Of a stretch of DNA of 64,000 nt, positions 9,969 through 17,975 are shown piece by piece (position 1 is the stretch's first letter; the number at the start of each line of letters is the position of its first letter). The position numbers and the translations under genes are program-made. Under the pieces are notes generated by a model. It had not been told where the DNA came from and did not search any database. It was given only the letters and a program-made list of their open reading frames with translations. The DNA lies in NCBI GenBank assembly GCA_003955985.1, contig CP033784.1, forward strand, positions 868,001-932,000, given 5' to 3'. This DNA is from Corynebacterium jeikeium (GTDB taxonomy: Bacteria; Actinomycetota; Actinomycetes; Mycobacteriales; Mycobacteriaceae).

Positions 9969-10166
9969 TTAGCGGCTCAGCATAGAGACGATGTCACGGG
10001 CAGACATGTCGCTGTAAATCTCGTTTCGGGCGCTCTTAACCTGGTGTCCGAAGTGGACTGCGTTAGCGTCACTGCTGGTGTCGCGGGTAAGAGCCTCGCG
10101 CAGCGGCTGAGAGAAAAAGGCGCGCTTGGTAGTGAAAGAGCGGGGGAACAGGTTTTCAAGGCTCAC
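9969..10166 (-). CDS. Small hypothetical protein (65 residues)
   Basis: A GTG start at 10166 is preceded on the minus strand by GAAAGGG with an 8-base gap, a good ribosome site. The peptide is hydrophilic and basic (SLENLFPRSFTTKRAFFSQPLREALTRDTSSDANAVHFGHQVKSARNE...), with no signal peptide or membrane segment. It looks like a compact helical protein. The stop lies 3 bases from that of the GT87 gene. I do not recognise the family. The ribosome site and the amino acid composition support a real gene, but its size leaves doubt. Confidence 0.55.
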   Translation of the reverse strand: MSLENLFPRSFTTKRAFFSQPLREALTRDTSSDANAVHFGHQVKSARNEIYSDMSARDIVSMLSR

Positions 10167-10430
10167 GGTATAAACCCTTTCTGTGGTCGGAATCCGGTCG
10201 GGACTCCGGTTTGAGAGGTTCTGTATTCAAATGGTTTTCTTTGATGCGGTTGCCACTATATGTCTGAATATGCCCGATATCGAGTTAAAACGGGCAAAAG
10301 TGACTAAGTGGATACCGTTCCCAACATGAAAGCTGCATCACACTGTGGACCGGCTCAATGCTCGGTCACGGTCAGTTGTGGGCTCCAATACAATGAAATC
10401 CGGAATCAAATGTGAAGTAGGAGTTTGGTT

Positions 10431-11813
10431 ATGGCTATTTCTTCGGCACCCACCCCTGAGTCCCCGGATTCGGCGGATACCTCGGACGTGGCATCGCGCA
10501 GCGTTCCGGCGGCAGCGCTCAGTCACGTTGAGGATTTAATTGATTTTGTGGCTGCGTCGCCAAGCTCATTTCATGCGGCACAACAGGTCGTTGACCGTCT
10601 GAGTGCAGCCGGTGCCACGGTCATCGATGAGCACGAACAGTGGCCAAGTAAACCCGGTGCCTACGTCCTGCGTCGCGATGGCGCTGCCGTTGCTTGGATC
10701 GTCCCGGAGACGCCGGCTGCCGATTTCACCGGTTTCCGTATTGTGGGTTCCCACACGGATTCGCCCGGTTTTCGTGTGAAGCCCAACGCGCGCACCTCCG
10801 CCGCAGGCTATGCGCAGGTCGCCGTTGAAGTCTACGGCGGCGCGTTGTTGGGAAGCTGGACCGACCGCGAAATTGAGTTCGCCGGTCGGGTAATTGATAA
10901 AAGCGGCAATGAGCACTTTGCTCGCACTGGCCCGGTTGCGCGTATCCCGCAGTTGGCTATCCACCTCAATCGTGCAGTTAATGAAGAGGGATTGAAGCTC
11001 CACAAGCAGAATCACACTGCACCAATCATCGGACTGGATACCTTCGGCACCGATGTGCACCAGGTCATCGCCGATGCTGCGAGCCTGTCTATCGACGACA
11101 TCGTCGCCTGGGACCTCATTTCCTTCGACACCCAGCAGCCGCGCACCTTCGGTGCTCACGATGAGTTCCTGGCTTCAGGTCGACTCGACAACCTGCTCAG
11201 CGTCCACTCCTCCCTGGTCGCCTTCGAGACCTTGCTCCGTCAAAACTGTTGCACGTCAACCACCATCCCCGTCATGGTCGCTTTCGATCACGAGGAAGTT
11301 GGGTCCGCCTCCACCACGGGCGCTGCAGGGCCACTGCTTGCCGACGTTCTGTCCCGCATCGCAGCGGCCACGGGCGCTGACCTGGAACGCACTCAGCAGC
11401 TCTACCGCGGTTCCATCTGTCTCTCTGCTGACGGCGCACACGGTGTGCACCCGAACTATGCAGGCGAACACGAGCCGGGGCACCAGCCGGAACTCAATGC
11501 CGGCCCGGTGGTGAAGATCAATGCCAACCAGCGCTACGCCACCACGGCGGCCGGTCAGGCGGAGGTTGTCCGAATCGCAGCGGAAACCTCCAAGCGCATT
11601 GGCCAGGAAGTGCCGGTGCAGTATTTTGTCTCTGCGAACCACAAGCCATGCGGCTCCACTATCGGCCCGATCACTGCAACGCGACTGGGTATCGACACCA
11701 TCGATATCGGAGCTGCGATGGTCTCCATGCACTCGGCGCGTGAGATGTGCGGCACGATTGACCCATGGTGGTTGGCCGAACTCACCGTGGATTTCTGGGG
11801 TGCCGGACACTAG
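10431..11813 (+). CDS. apeB: M18-family aspartyl/broad-specificity aminopeptidase
   Basis: A cytosolic two-zinc aminopeptidase of 460 residues that removes N-terminal, often acidic, residues from peptides. The metal-binding and catalytic blocks are visible: GSHTDSPGFRVKPN (zinc His and Asp), FGAHDEFLASGRLDNL, VAFDHEEVGSAS (general-base Glu and zinc Glu), SADGAHGVHPNY, and the C-terminal ANHKPCGSTIGPI and HSAREMCGTID. M18 proteins are usually 430-490 residues, so this one is full length. The start is the ATG at 10431, with TAGGAG 7 bases upstream at 10418-10423. The 264-base gap before it, shared with the divergent small gene, contains no further recognisable element. It is followed by another peptidase (M20) in the same direction, which suggests a peptide-salvage neighbourhood. 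Confidence 0.93.
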   Translation: MAISSAPTPESPDSADTSDVASRSVPAAALSHVEDLIDFVAASPSSFHAAQQVVDRLSAAGATVIDEHEQWPSKPGAYVLRRDGAAVAWIVPETPAADFTGFRIVGSHTDSPGFRVKPNARTSAAGYAQVAVEVYGGALLGSWTDREIEFAGRVIDKSGNEHFARTGPVARIPQLAIHLNRAVNEEGLKLHKQNHTAPIIGLDTFGTDVHQVIADAASLSIDDIVAWDLISFDTQQPRTFGAHDEFLASGRLDNLLSVHSSLVAFETLLRQNCCTSTTIPVMVAFDHEEVGSASTTGAAGPLLADVLSRIAAATGADLERTQQLYRGSICLSADGAHGVHPNYAGEHEPGHQPELNAGPVVKINANQRYATTAAGQAEVVRIAAETSKRIGQEVPVQYFVSANHKPCGSTIGPITATRLGIDTIDIGAAMVSMHSAREMCGTIDPWWLAELTVDFWGAGH

Positions 11814-11872
11814 CAGCTCGCTGGCAGCGCTGAAGTCGCCTCTAGCAGGGGAGATGTCGGGGCGCTGTGGCC

Positions 11873-11883
11873 GTCGTGAAGCG
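11873..11883 (+). repeat. GTCGTNAAGCG motif, copy 3
   Basis: GTCGTGAAGCG in the 135-bp gap between the M18 and M20 genes. Confidence 0.8.
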
Positions 11884-11948
11884 AAAATGGGTGAGGGAAT
11901 TTCCGTAGCTGCTCGTCGTGGAGCCTATTTTCTGTCATGCTATGAACC

Positions 11949-13361
11949 ATGACTGATGCTAACGACACCCTGCCGTCGCACCGCCTTGAAGTACCTATCG
12001 AAGAGGCGGTGGCATGGCGTCGCCAACTGCACCAGAATCCGGAGCTGAGCTTCCGGGAGTACAGGACCTCGGACATGATTGAGGATCTGCTCAATCAATG
12101 GGACATCCCGACGTACCGGTTAACCCCGACGTCCGTGATTGGCGTCATCGAGGGTACAGCGGGCGACCCCAGCACTGGCCGTGTGATTGGCTACCGCGCG
12201 GATATTGACGCCCTGCCGATTCAGGAGGAAACGGGATTGCCGTACGCCTCGCGCACGCCGGGTGTGATGCACGCCTGTGGTCATGATGTGCACACGGCGA
12301 TGCTGCTGGGCACGGCGAAGGTGCTCTCTGGAATGCGCGATCAACTGCACGGCAAGGTGCTGTGCATCTTCCAGCACGCCGAAGAAATGCTGCCGGGCGG
12401 TGCTCGTGAGCTGGTCGACAAGGGTGCCGCCGATGACTTGGATGAGGTCTACGCCTTCCACGTCGCGCCGCATCCGGTAGGGCATGTGGGAATTTGCGCT
12501 GGGCGAGTGACAACCATGTCGGGCATCGTCTCCATCGCGATTCGTGGCCGTGGCGGACACTCTTCGAACCCGCAGCTGTCGATTGACCCGGTGCTCATCG
12601 CCAGCGAGGTGACTCTCATGCTGAACACGATTGTCTCCCGCGATGTGGATCCAAAGCACATGAACATCGTCAACGTCGGCTCACTGCATTCAGGTGAGGC
12701 CGGCAACGTGATCCCGGATACGGCCAACCTGGAAGTGTCCATCCGCTCGGTGGATGAGGCCGACTGGGAGATTGTCTGCCAGCGTATCGAGGCCGTCGTC
12801 AACGGCGTCTGCCAAGCTCACGGCGCACAGGCGACTTTTGACTGGCAGATTCCGTACCCGATGGTGGTCAACGCCGACATTGCAGTCAATCGCGCCTGGC
12901 ATGCGGCGACGAAGGCAGTTGGCAACTCCAAGGTGTTCGCCGCCGATCCGTGGGCTCCTTCGGATGACTTCTCCTATTTTTCCCGTGAAGCGCCGGGCTG
13001 TTACATGTTTCTCGGCACCGGTGGCCCGGAAGCGGGTAATCCCTTCTTTCTCCACAATTCCAAGTTTAAAATTGTGGAGAGAGCCATGGTCAATGGCATG
13101 CGCACGGAAATCCAAATCGCGCTCGACGCACTGAACCCGTCGAAGAATCATCCGCCGGAGCGCCCTGCCACATCTCCGACCATGCCCGCAGCAGGTTCCG
13201 TGCCTCCACGGCCGCGGAAGGCAGGCCTTGGCACGCCACAGTCGCATGCGGGCCAGGCGCGGGCGTCGTCAAGCGAATCGGCGGGGGAGACCTCACCGAG
13301 TCCTGAGGCGGCGGCATCAGATAATTCCAATCAGCCTCAGGCACCTAGAGAGGATGCATAG
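11949..13361 (+). CDS. M20D amidohydrolase/peptidase with a long C-terminal tail
   Basis: The first 395 residues or so are a zinc amidohydrolase of the hippurate/IAA-amino-acid hydrolase group. Markers are WRRQLHQNPELSFREYRTS, YRADIDALPIQEETGLPYAS, MHACGHDVHTAMLLG, QHAEEMLPGGARELVD and the dimerisation-domain GRGGHSSNPQLSIDP. Such enzymes cleave N-acyl amino acids or small amides. Unlike the second M20D protein (23495-24727), it ends in about 75 residues of low-complexity Pro/Ser/Ala/Glu sequence. One copy of the GTCGTNAAGCG motif falls in this tail (13265-13275, read as a Ser-rich segment). The ATG at 11949 has no strong ribosome site. Its stop lies 4 bases before the favoured start of the GH13 gene, so the two probably share a transcript. 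Confidence 0.9.
   Translation: MTDANDTLPSHRLEVPIEEAVAWRRQLHQNPELSFREYRTSDMIEDLLNQWDIPTYRLTPTSVIGVIEGTAGDPSTGRVIGYRADIDALPIQEETGLPYASRTPGVMHACGHDVHTAMLLGTAKVLSGMRDQLHGKVLCIFQHAEEMLPGGARELVDKGAADDLDEVYAFHVAPHPVGHVGICAGRVTTMSGIVSIAIRGRGGHSSNPQLSIDPVLIASEVTLMLNTIVSRDVDPKHMNIVNVGSLHSGEAGNVIPDTANLEVSIRSVDEADWEIVCQRIEAVVNGVCQAHGAQATFDWQIPYPMVVNADIAVNRAWHAATKAVGNSKVFAADPWAPSDDFSYFSREAPGCYMFLGTGGPEAGNPFFLHNSKFKIVERAMVNGMRTEIQIALDALNPSKNHPPERPATSPTMPAAGSVPPRPRKAGLGTPQSHAGQARASSSESAGETSPSPEAAASDNSNQPQAPREDA
13265..13275 (+). repeat. GTCGTNAAGCG motif, copy 4
   Basis: GTCGTCAAGCG in the low-complexity tail of the M20 protein; read as ASSSES. Confidence 0.8.
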
Positions 13362-13365
13362 GACA

Positions 13366-14706
13366 ATGTCCACGACCCCCAACGCCCCTAATAAGACGCT
13401 CGCTGCCGCACCTGAGTGGTCGAAGTGGGCGATTGGATGGCACGTCTATCCACTGGGGTTTGTGGGAGCGCCCATCCGTGAGAAGGATCGAGGCGCCGCG
13501 CCGGGCAATCGAATTCACAAACTGATTGACTGGCTTCCGTACGTCCAGGAGCTCGGGCTCAACGTGCTGCAGCTGGCGCCAGTATTCGAGTCGACTAGCC
13601 ACGGCTACGATACCGAGGACTACTACCGCATTGACTCGCGCCTGGGTACCGAAGAGGACATGAAGGCTGTCATCGAAGCTGCCCATGAGCGTGGCATCAA
13701 AGTGCTTTTCGACGGCGTTTTCAACCACATCGGGGCAGAGGCACCCGCGTTGAAGACCGCGAAGGAAAACCCTGACTCTGAAGAAGCACAGCTCTTTGCG
13801 TTTACTCACTCAGATGGCGACATGACCGCGCCGGTGTTTGAGGGCCATGAGAGTTTGGTCGAATTCGATCACACCAGTGACGCGACTGTTGATTTTGTCG
13901 TCAACGTGATGAATTACTGGCTGGCGCGGGGGATTGATGGCTGGCGACTGGATGCGGCCTACGCAGTGGACCCACAGTTCTGGCACAAGGTTTTGCCGCG
14001 AGTGCGTGCTGAGCACCCGCACGCCTTTATCTACGGCGAGGTCATCCACGGTGACTATGCGGAGATTGTGTCGGTGTCCGGCATGGACTCGGTGACGGAG
14101 TACGAGCTGTGGAAAGCGACCTGGTCTGCGCTGAAGGAGGAAAACTTCTTCGAGTTGGACTGGACTCTGAAGCGCCATAACACCTTCGCGGAGTCTTTTG
14201 TGCCGGTGACGTTTGTGGGAAACCACGATGTTTCACGCATTGCGACGCAGGTAGGGGCCGACAAGGCCGTGCTGGCGGCGACGGTGCTGTTTACCGTGGC
14301 CGGTGTGCCGCTGGTCTACTACGGCGACGAACAGGGCTACACCGGTCTCAAAGAGGAACGCATCGGCGGTGACGACCAGATTCGTCCAGTGTTCCCGGAT
14401 AGTCCGGAGGAACTCTCTACGCTTGGCGCGGATCTCTACCGCGCTTACCAGCAGCTCGTTGCGGTGCGACGCCGGTTCCCATGGTTGCACTCCGCTCGCG
14501 TGGAGACTGATGAATTGCGCAATGGTTTTCTTCGCTACCGCGTGACCGCAACCGACGCGGCGCTCGTGGACGATGCTGCCGAGGCCTTGGGCGAGACTGG
14601 AGCTTCCGGCGAGATGCCCTCGCTCGTTGTCGAGCTGAACCTGGAAAACGGCGCAACCAGCGCCGTGATCCGTGATGGTGACCACGTGGAATTTGAGTTT
14701 TCCTAG
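13366..14706 (+). CDS. GH13 alpha-amylase-family glycosidase
   Basis: A 446-residue (beta/alpha)8-barrel enzyme acting on alpha-glucosidic bonds. The four conserved regions are present: DGVFNHIG (region I), DGWRLDAAY (region II, nucleophile Asp), FIYGEVIHGD (region III, acid/base Glu) and FVGNHDVSRI (region IV, transition-state Asp). It lacks a signal peptide, so it works in the cytoplasm, probably on maltodextrin or stored glucan. It is shorter than typical amylases, with a reduced domain B and a short C-terminal beta domain. The start at 13366 (MSTTPNAPN) is preferred: GAGAGG at 13347-13353 lies about 12 bases upstream. ATG 13354 would overlap the M20 stop and has no spacing. Substrate specificity cannot be read from these motifs alone. 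Confidence 0.92.
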   Translation: MSTTPNAPNKTLAAAPEWSKWAIGWHVYPLGFVGAPIREKDRGAAPGNRIHKLIDWLPYVQELGLNVLQLAPVFESTSHGYDTEDYYRIDSRLGTEEDMKAVIEAAHERGIKVLFDGVFNHIGAEAPALKTAKENPDSEEAQLFAFTHSDGDMTAPVFEGHESLVEFDHTSDATVDFVVNVMNYWLARGIDGWRLDAAYAVDPQFWHKVLPRVRAEHPHAFIYGEVIHGDYAEIVSVSGMDSVTEYELWKATWSALKEENFFELDWTLKRHNTFAESFVPVTFVGNHDVSRIATQVGADKAVLAATVLFTVAGVPLVYYGDEQGYTGLKEERIGGDDQIRPVFPDSPEELSTLGADLYRAYQQLVAVRRRFPWLHSARVETDELRNGFLRYRVTATDAALVDDAAEALGETGASGEMPSLVVELNLENGATSAVIRDGDHVEFEFS

Positions 14707-14745
14707 GCTCTCTTGGCGGCTCTAGGCTGCCCTCGGAGAACCAAA

Positions 14746-14777
14746 ACCGCCCGGACACAATGTCCAGGCGGTAATTC
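14746..14777. terminator. Hairpin terminator between GH13 and the small lipoprotein gene
   Basis: ACCGCC(C)GGACA and TGTCC(A)GGCGGT pair across a CAA loop (14746-14772). It is followed by AATTCTTTC on the plus strand and can serve the convergent minus-strand gene too. Confidence 0.7.
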
Positions 14778-14805
14778 TTTCGTGCCCCATCGATGAGTGG
14801 GCACA

Positions 14806-14843
14806 AGGGGTAGTGACTGCGTTTATGTTTGCTGGCTACCCCT
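14806..14843. repeat. Partial copy of the intergenic repeat inside a small hairpin
   Basis: AGGGGTAG (14806-14813) and CTACCCCT (14836-14843) form an 8-bp inverted repeat. They enclose TAGTGACTGCGTTTATG (14811-14827), which is identical to 23174-23190. Confidence 0.6.
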
Positions 14844-14862
14844 GTTTTCGCAGATGCAGTGA

Positions 14863-15060
14863 TTACATCTCTGCGGTCTCAGCAGGGGTCATCTCGTCGG
14901 AGGATGCCGGAGTGGTGGCCTTCTGCTCGAAGGTCTCCGACGGGTTGGCCTGGTCGCCGACCTTCACGTCCGAGTCAACCTGATTCGGGGGAGAGCAAGC
15001 GACCAGGGCTGCTGCGGCAATGGCGGATGCGGCGATAGCGCCGGCGATGCGGTTACGCAT
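14863..15060 (-). CDS. Small lipoprotein (65 residues)
   Basis: A textbook lipoprotein signal: MRNRIAGAIAASAIAAAALVAC, with the lipobox LVAC at Cys22. The mature part is only about 44 residues, acidic and rich in Ser, Thr, Glu and Pro (SPPNQVDSDVKVGDQ...), probably unstructured. A ribosome site (GAGGAG, read on the minus strand) lies about 6 bases before the ATG at 15060. It stands alone between two terminator-like hairpins and the long membrane protein upstream. Such small corynebacterial lipoproteins are common and functionally unassigned. Nothing here suggests a partner except position after the GT-C-like gene on the same strand. Confidence 0.8.
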   Translation of the reverse strand: MRNRIAGAIAASAIAAAALVACSPPNQVDSDVKVGDQANPSETFEQKATTPASSDEMTPAETAEM

Positions 15061-15149
15061 GGATGTGGCTCCTCTGTCGGAAAAACAATAGCTACAAGGG
15101 GCTAATAAACTTTTCTCACATTATCTTAAAGCAATATCTTAGAGGATTC

Positions 15150-17201
15150 TTAACGGCTTGCGGGAACCAAGGGGCCAATCGCCCCCGCGCCGATGCATAG
15201 GGTTGCCCCCGGAGTCGCCTTTTCCACATCGACATGGAGAGTATTTCCGCCACCGTTGAGGTACACATAGCGCGGTCGCAGATCGTTGTTCATCTTCACG
15301 ACTGTGGAACCACCGCGGGTTTGCTCTTCGGTCTCGAAAGGATTGGGGAGCGACAGGCGCACATCCATGTCCTCGGAGGCGGTGGCCGGGAACTCAAGCA
15401 CCCAGTCACCGAGCTTGATGATGTTCTCCAACTTGATGTCCTCCGACGCGGTGCCGTCCTCGCCAACTGTGATGCGATGGCCACACTGCTCGACAGGGCC
15501 GTCAGTGACACGGGTGACCTCGGAGACCTTGGCGTCGATAAGCGAACCGTCTGTATTGAACATGCGCGGGTGACCGGTGACGCGCTCAAACGGCGGGCGA
15601 TCGGAGACCGCATCAAACACCCGCGAGTACATGTTCATCGGAGCGGCGACGGGCACGAGAACTTCGAAGGGGACGGGCTGGTCGATGAGATTGTAGTCGA
15701 TCGCCTTGTCGGGGCCAGCGGCATCGGCTTCCTCGCGCAGCGCGGACAGCGACGCCTTGGTGTTGCCGATCCACTCCATTGCGATGCCATCAGACCAGGC
15801 ATTGCGGTAAGTGACCACGGAAATCGTGGAGGTGACAGCCAGCGCGATGCCCAGCGACCAAATCAGAATGTGCGTACGAGCCGGTAGCAGCGCTGGCGCC
15901 TCGTCCTTCGGTGGGAGTCCAGCCAGGGAGATCGCGACGCAGATTACGATCACGAGCGCGACATCAGAGTAGTAGTGCAAAGTGTGCGCCAGCACGCCAG
16001 AGGTGTTCTCTCCCGAGCGGAACAGGGTGATGGCGAACAAGGTGGTGAACATGTACGCCACCGATAGCGTCCACGGAGCCCAGCCACGGTAATCGCGGCC
16101 GATGAGGGTGGCGGACAGAATCAACAGGATAATGCCGCCGAGAGTAATCAGCTGAGACGAAGCGGAGGCAAACGGCTGTCCCGGAGCCCAGCGTTCCCAG
16201 CTTGTTGGTCCGCCGATGATGCCGGCAAAAATCTGGCCGAGGCCGTTGAAGAACAGTTCGGGCTGTAGCTTGTCGGAAATGAAGCCAGTGGTTTCGGCGG
16301 GGCCGAAGTAGTACCACAGTGCCCAGGCGCCGGTCAGCAGCATCGATGGGATCCAGATGACGAGGCCACGGCGGAGAACCTGCAGGATATTTCTGCGTTC
16401 CATGTAAGCCAACGTGACGACAACCAGCATGGAAATCGGCGCGATAGCCAGGGACTTCTCAAAGAACCCGAGCGCCACGGCCAGCAGCACGAACAGGCCT
16501 ACGGCCTCCCCCGGGCGAGGGCCGAAGGAACGACGCATAGTCGTGCGAATAGCGACAATCATGAAAACCACGAATGCTAGGTGGAACGGCTGGGAATTGG
16601 CCGCGGCCGACCACCAGGTGTCGCCCGGAAGCATCAGCGGAGTCCAGGCGACGACCGTGATGAGGAAGAGCGATACCAGCGTGCGGCCGGTGAGAAGCTC
16701 AAAGAGTTTAGCTGTGGCGTATGTCAGCACTACCGACATCACGGCCATGGTGATAGCCGGTAGCCACCAGTTCCACGGCGCGATGAGGTGATAGAGGCCT
16801 TGCACCAAGAAGGCCAGTGGTGCAAGGTGCCCGTCGTGATCCTGAAGCAGGTAGTCCTTGCTCAGCAGTGGGGTGTCGTAAAGATGGCCAACAATGATGA
16901 AGTCATCCCAGTAAAAACCATGGCTAGTCAGCACCAGAATGCGAGCGACAAGCTGTATCGCAATAACAACTCCGATGAGTGGCCACCACTGCTTCGCAGA
17001 CAGGTCAAGTCGCTCGCCCCACGTCAATGTGGGCATGTAGTATGGGCGAGAACTTTCCTGCTCAGCGGTGTTGTCAGCACCAGGGGCCTCGGCAGTGTTC
17101 ACTGCGGAATCCGCGGCTGTCCCCTCATCGCCGACTGGCGGCGTATGAGGGGTTTGGGCAGTTGGGGTATCTCCTGTAGATGACCGCTCGGCTTTAGTCA
17201 T
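15150..17201 (-). CDS. GT-C-like polytopic membrane protein, unassigned
   Basis: A 683-residue protein with about 60 acidic, disordered N-terminal residues, then about 11 membrane helices, and a C-terminal extracytoplasmic domain of about 200 residues. The first periplasmic loop contains HGFYWDDFIIVGHLY, an aspartate pair placed as in GT-C glycosyltransferases that use polyprenyl-phosphate sugars. Later loops have TWWSAAANSQPFHLAFV and LGFFEKSLAIAP. The C-terminal part looks beta-rich (VEQCGHRITVGEDGTASEDIKL; PRYVYLNGGGNTLHVDVEK), perhaps a carbohydrate-binding fold. A role in cell-envelope glycan or lipoglycan assembly is the most reasonable inference, but no close family is recognised. The message runs toward the small lipoprotein gene, 90 bases downstream. 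Confidence 0.8.
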   Translation of the reverse strand: MTKAERSSTGDTPTAQTPHTPPVGDEGTAADSAVNTAEAPGADNTAEQESSRPYYMPTLTWGERLDLSAKQWWPLIGVVIAIQLVARILVLTSHGFYWDDFIIVGHLYDTPLLSKDYLLQDHDGHLAPLAFLVQGLYHLIAPWNWWLPAITMAVMSVVLTYATAKLFELLTGRTLVSLFLITVVAWTPLMLPGDTWWSAAANSQPFHLAFVVFMIVAIRTTMRRSFGPRPGEAVGLFVLLAVALGFFEKSLAIAPISMLVVVTLAYMERRNILQVLRRGLVIWIPSMLLTGAWALWYYFGPAETTGFISDKLQPELFFNGLGQIFAGIIGGPTSWERWAPGQPFASASSQLITLGGIILLILSATLIGRDYRGWAPWTLSVAYMFTTLFAITLFRSGENTSGVLAHTLHYYSDVALVIVICVAISLAGLPPKDEAPALLPARTHILIWSLGIALAVTSTISVVTYRNAWSDGIAMEWIGNTKASLSALREEADAAGPDKAIDYNLIDQPVPFEVLVPVAAPMNMYSRVFDAVSDRPPFERVTGHPRMFNTDGSLIDAKVSEVTRVTDGPVEQCGHRITVGEDGTASEDIKLENIIKLGDWVLEFPATASEDMDVRLSLPNPFETEEQTRGGSTVVKMNNDLRPRYVYLNGGGNTLHVDVEKATPGATLCIGAGAIGPLVPASR

Positions 17202-17358
17202 GGTTCCTTATGTTATCTAGGCCATCTGCTGGGCGCGGTAGGGTAGGCAAAAGTTAGTGCTTAGGGCGTGTCGACACAGGCTTCATACGCCGCTAATGAA
17301 TACATCAATAATGTTTGAGCAATACCGCTCGAGTTAAAGAAAAATAGGAGCAAGTGGG

Positions 17359-17967
17359 ATGACGCAATCGGCGAGTGCAGCGCGCGCTAACTTCTCGTGG
17401 CGCAATATTGACATCATCATTGCAGCTGTTATCGGCGTGGCCGTTGGCCTGATTTTTGTTATCTGGAACATCATCGGCGGTGCGGGCTATGAAGCAGTCA
17501 ACGCGCTTACTCCTGGTCTTGGCGGTTTGGTCGCTGGTATGTGGTTCCTCGGTGGTCCGCTCGGCGCGTACATCATTCGCAAGCCGGGTGCCGCTATCTT
17601 CGTCGAGGTAATCGCAGCGACGGTTTCAGCACTGATCGGTAACCAGTGGGGTATCTCCACCCTGTACTCAGGTTTGGCGCAGGGGCTCGGCGCGGAGCTG
17701 GTGTTCCTCATTTTGGCGTATAAGAGCTACAACCTGGTCACCGTGGTTATCTCGGGTCTCATGGCAGGTGTCGGCGCGTGGACTTTCGAGCTTTTCACCG
17801 GCAACCTGGCCAAGACTTTCGAATTCAACGTCATCTACCTGATCTCCACGGCGCTGTCGGGTGCCGTCCTCGCCGGTCTGCTGGCTTACTTCCTGGCTAA
17901 GGCACTGGCGGCAACTGGAGCGCTGGATCGTTTTGCCATCGGGCGAGAGCGGCACGACGACGTCTAG
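17359..17967 (+). CDS. ykoE: ECF transporter substrate-binding subunit, YkoE family
   Basis: A 202-residue integral membrane protein with about 6 hydrophobic helices (IDIIIAAVIGVAVGLIFVIW...; ALSGAVLAGLLAYFLAKALA). It has the YkoE signature of a Gly-rich second segment with LTPGLGGLVAGMWFLGGPLGAYIIRKPGAA and EVIAATVSALIGNQWG. YkoE is the S component that binds the thiamine precursor HMP (or thiamine) outside the membrane. It is followed at 8 bases by the ATPase and then by the T protein, which together form a complete energy-coupling-factor transporter. The start has a good AGGAG 8 bases upstream. No TPP aptamer is visible in its 157-base leader, unlike thiC. The substrate is inferred from the family, not shown here. 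Confidence 0.88.
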   Translation: MTQSASAARANFSWRNIDIIIAAVIGVAVGLIFVIWNIIGGAGYEAVNALTPGLGGLVAGMWFLGGPLGAYIIRKPGAAIFVEVIAATVSALIGNQWGISTLYSGLAQGLGAELVFLILAYKSYNLVTVVISGLMAGVGAWTFELFTGNLAKTFEFNVIYLISTALSGAVLAGLLAYFLAKALAATGALDRFAIGRERHDDV

Positions 17968-17975
17968 GAAAATCG

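Noticed and set aside
17268..17277. GTGTCGACAC palindrome as a proven operator of ykoE
   Set aside because: A single 10-bp palindrome with no second copy and no regulator gene nearby; mentioned only as a possibility.
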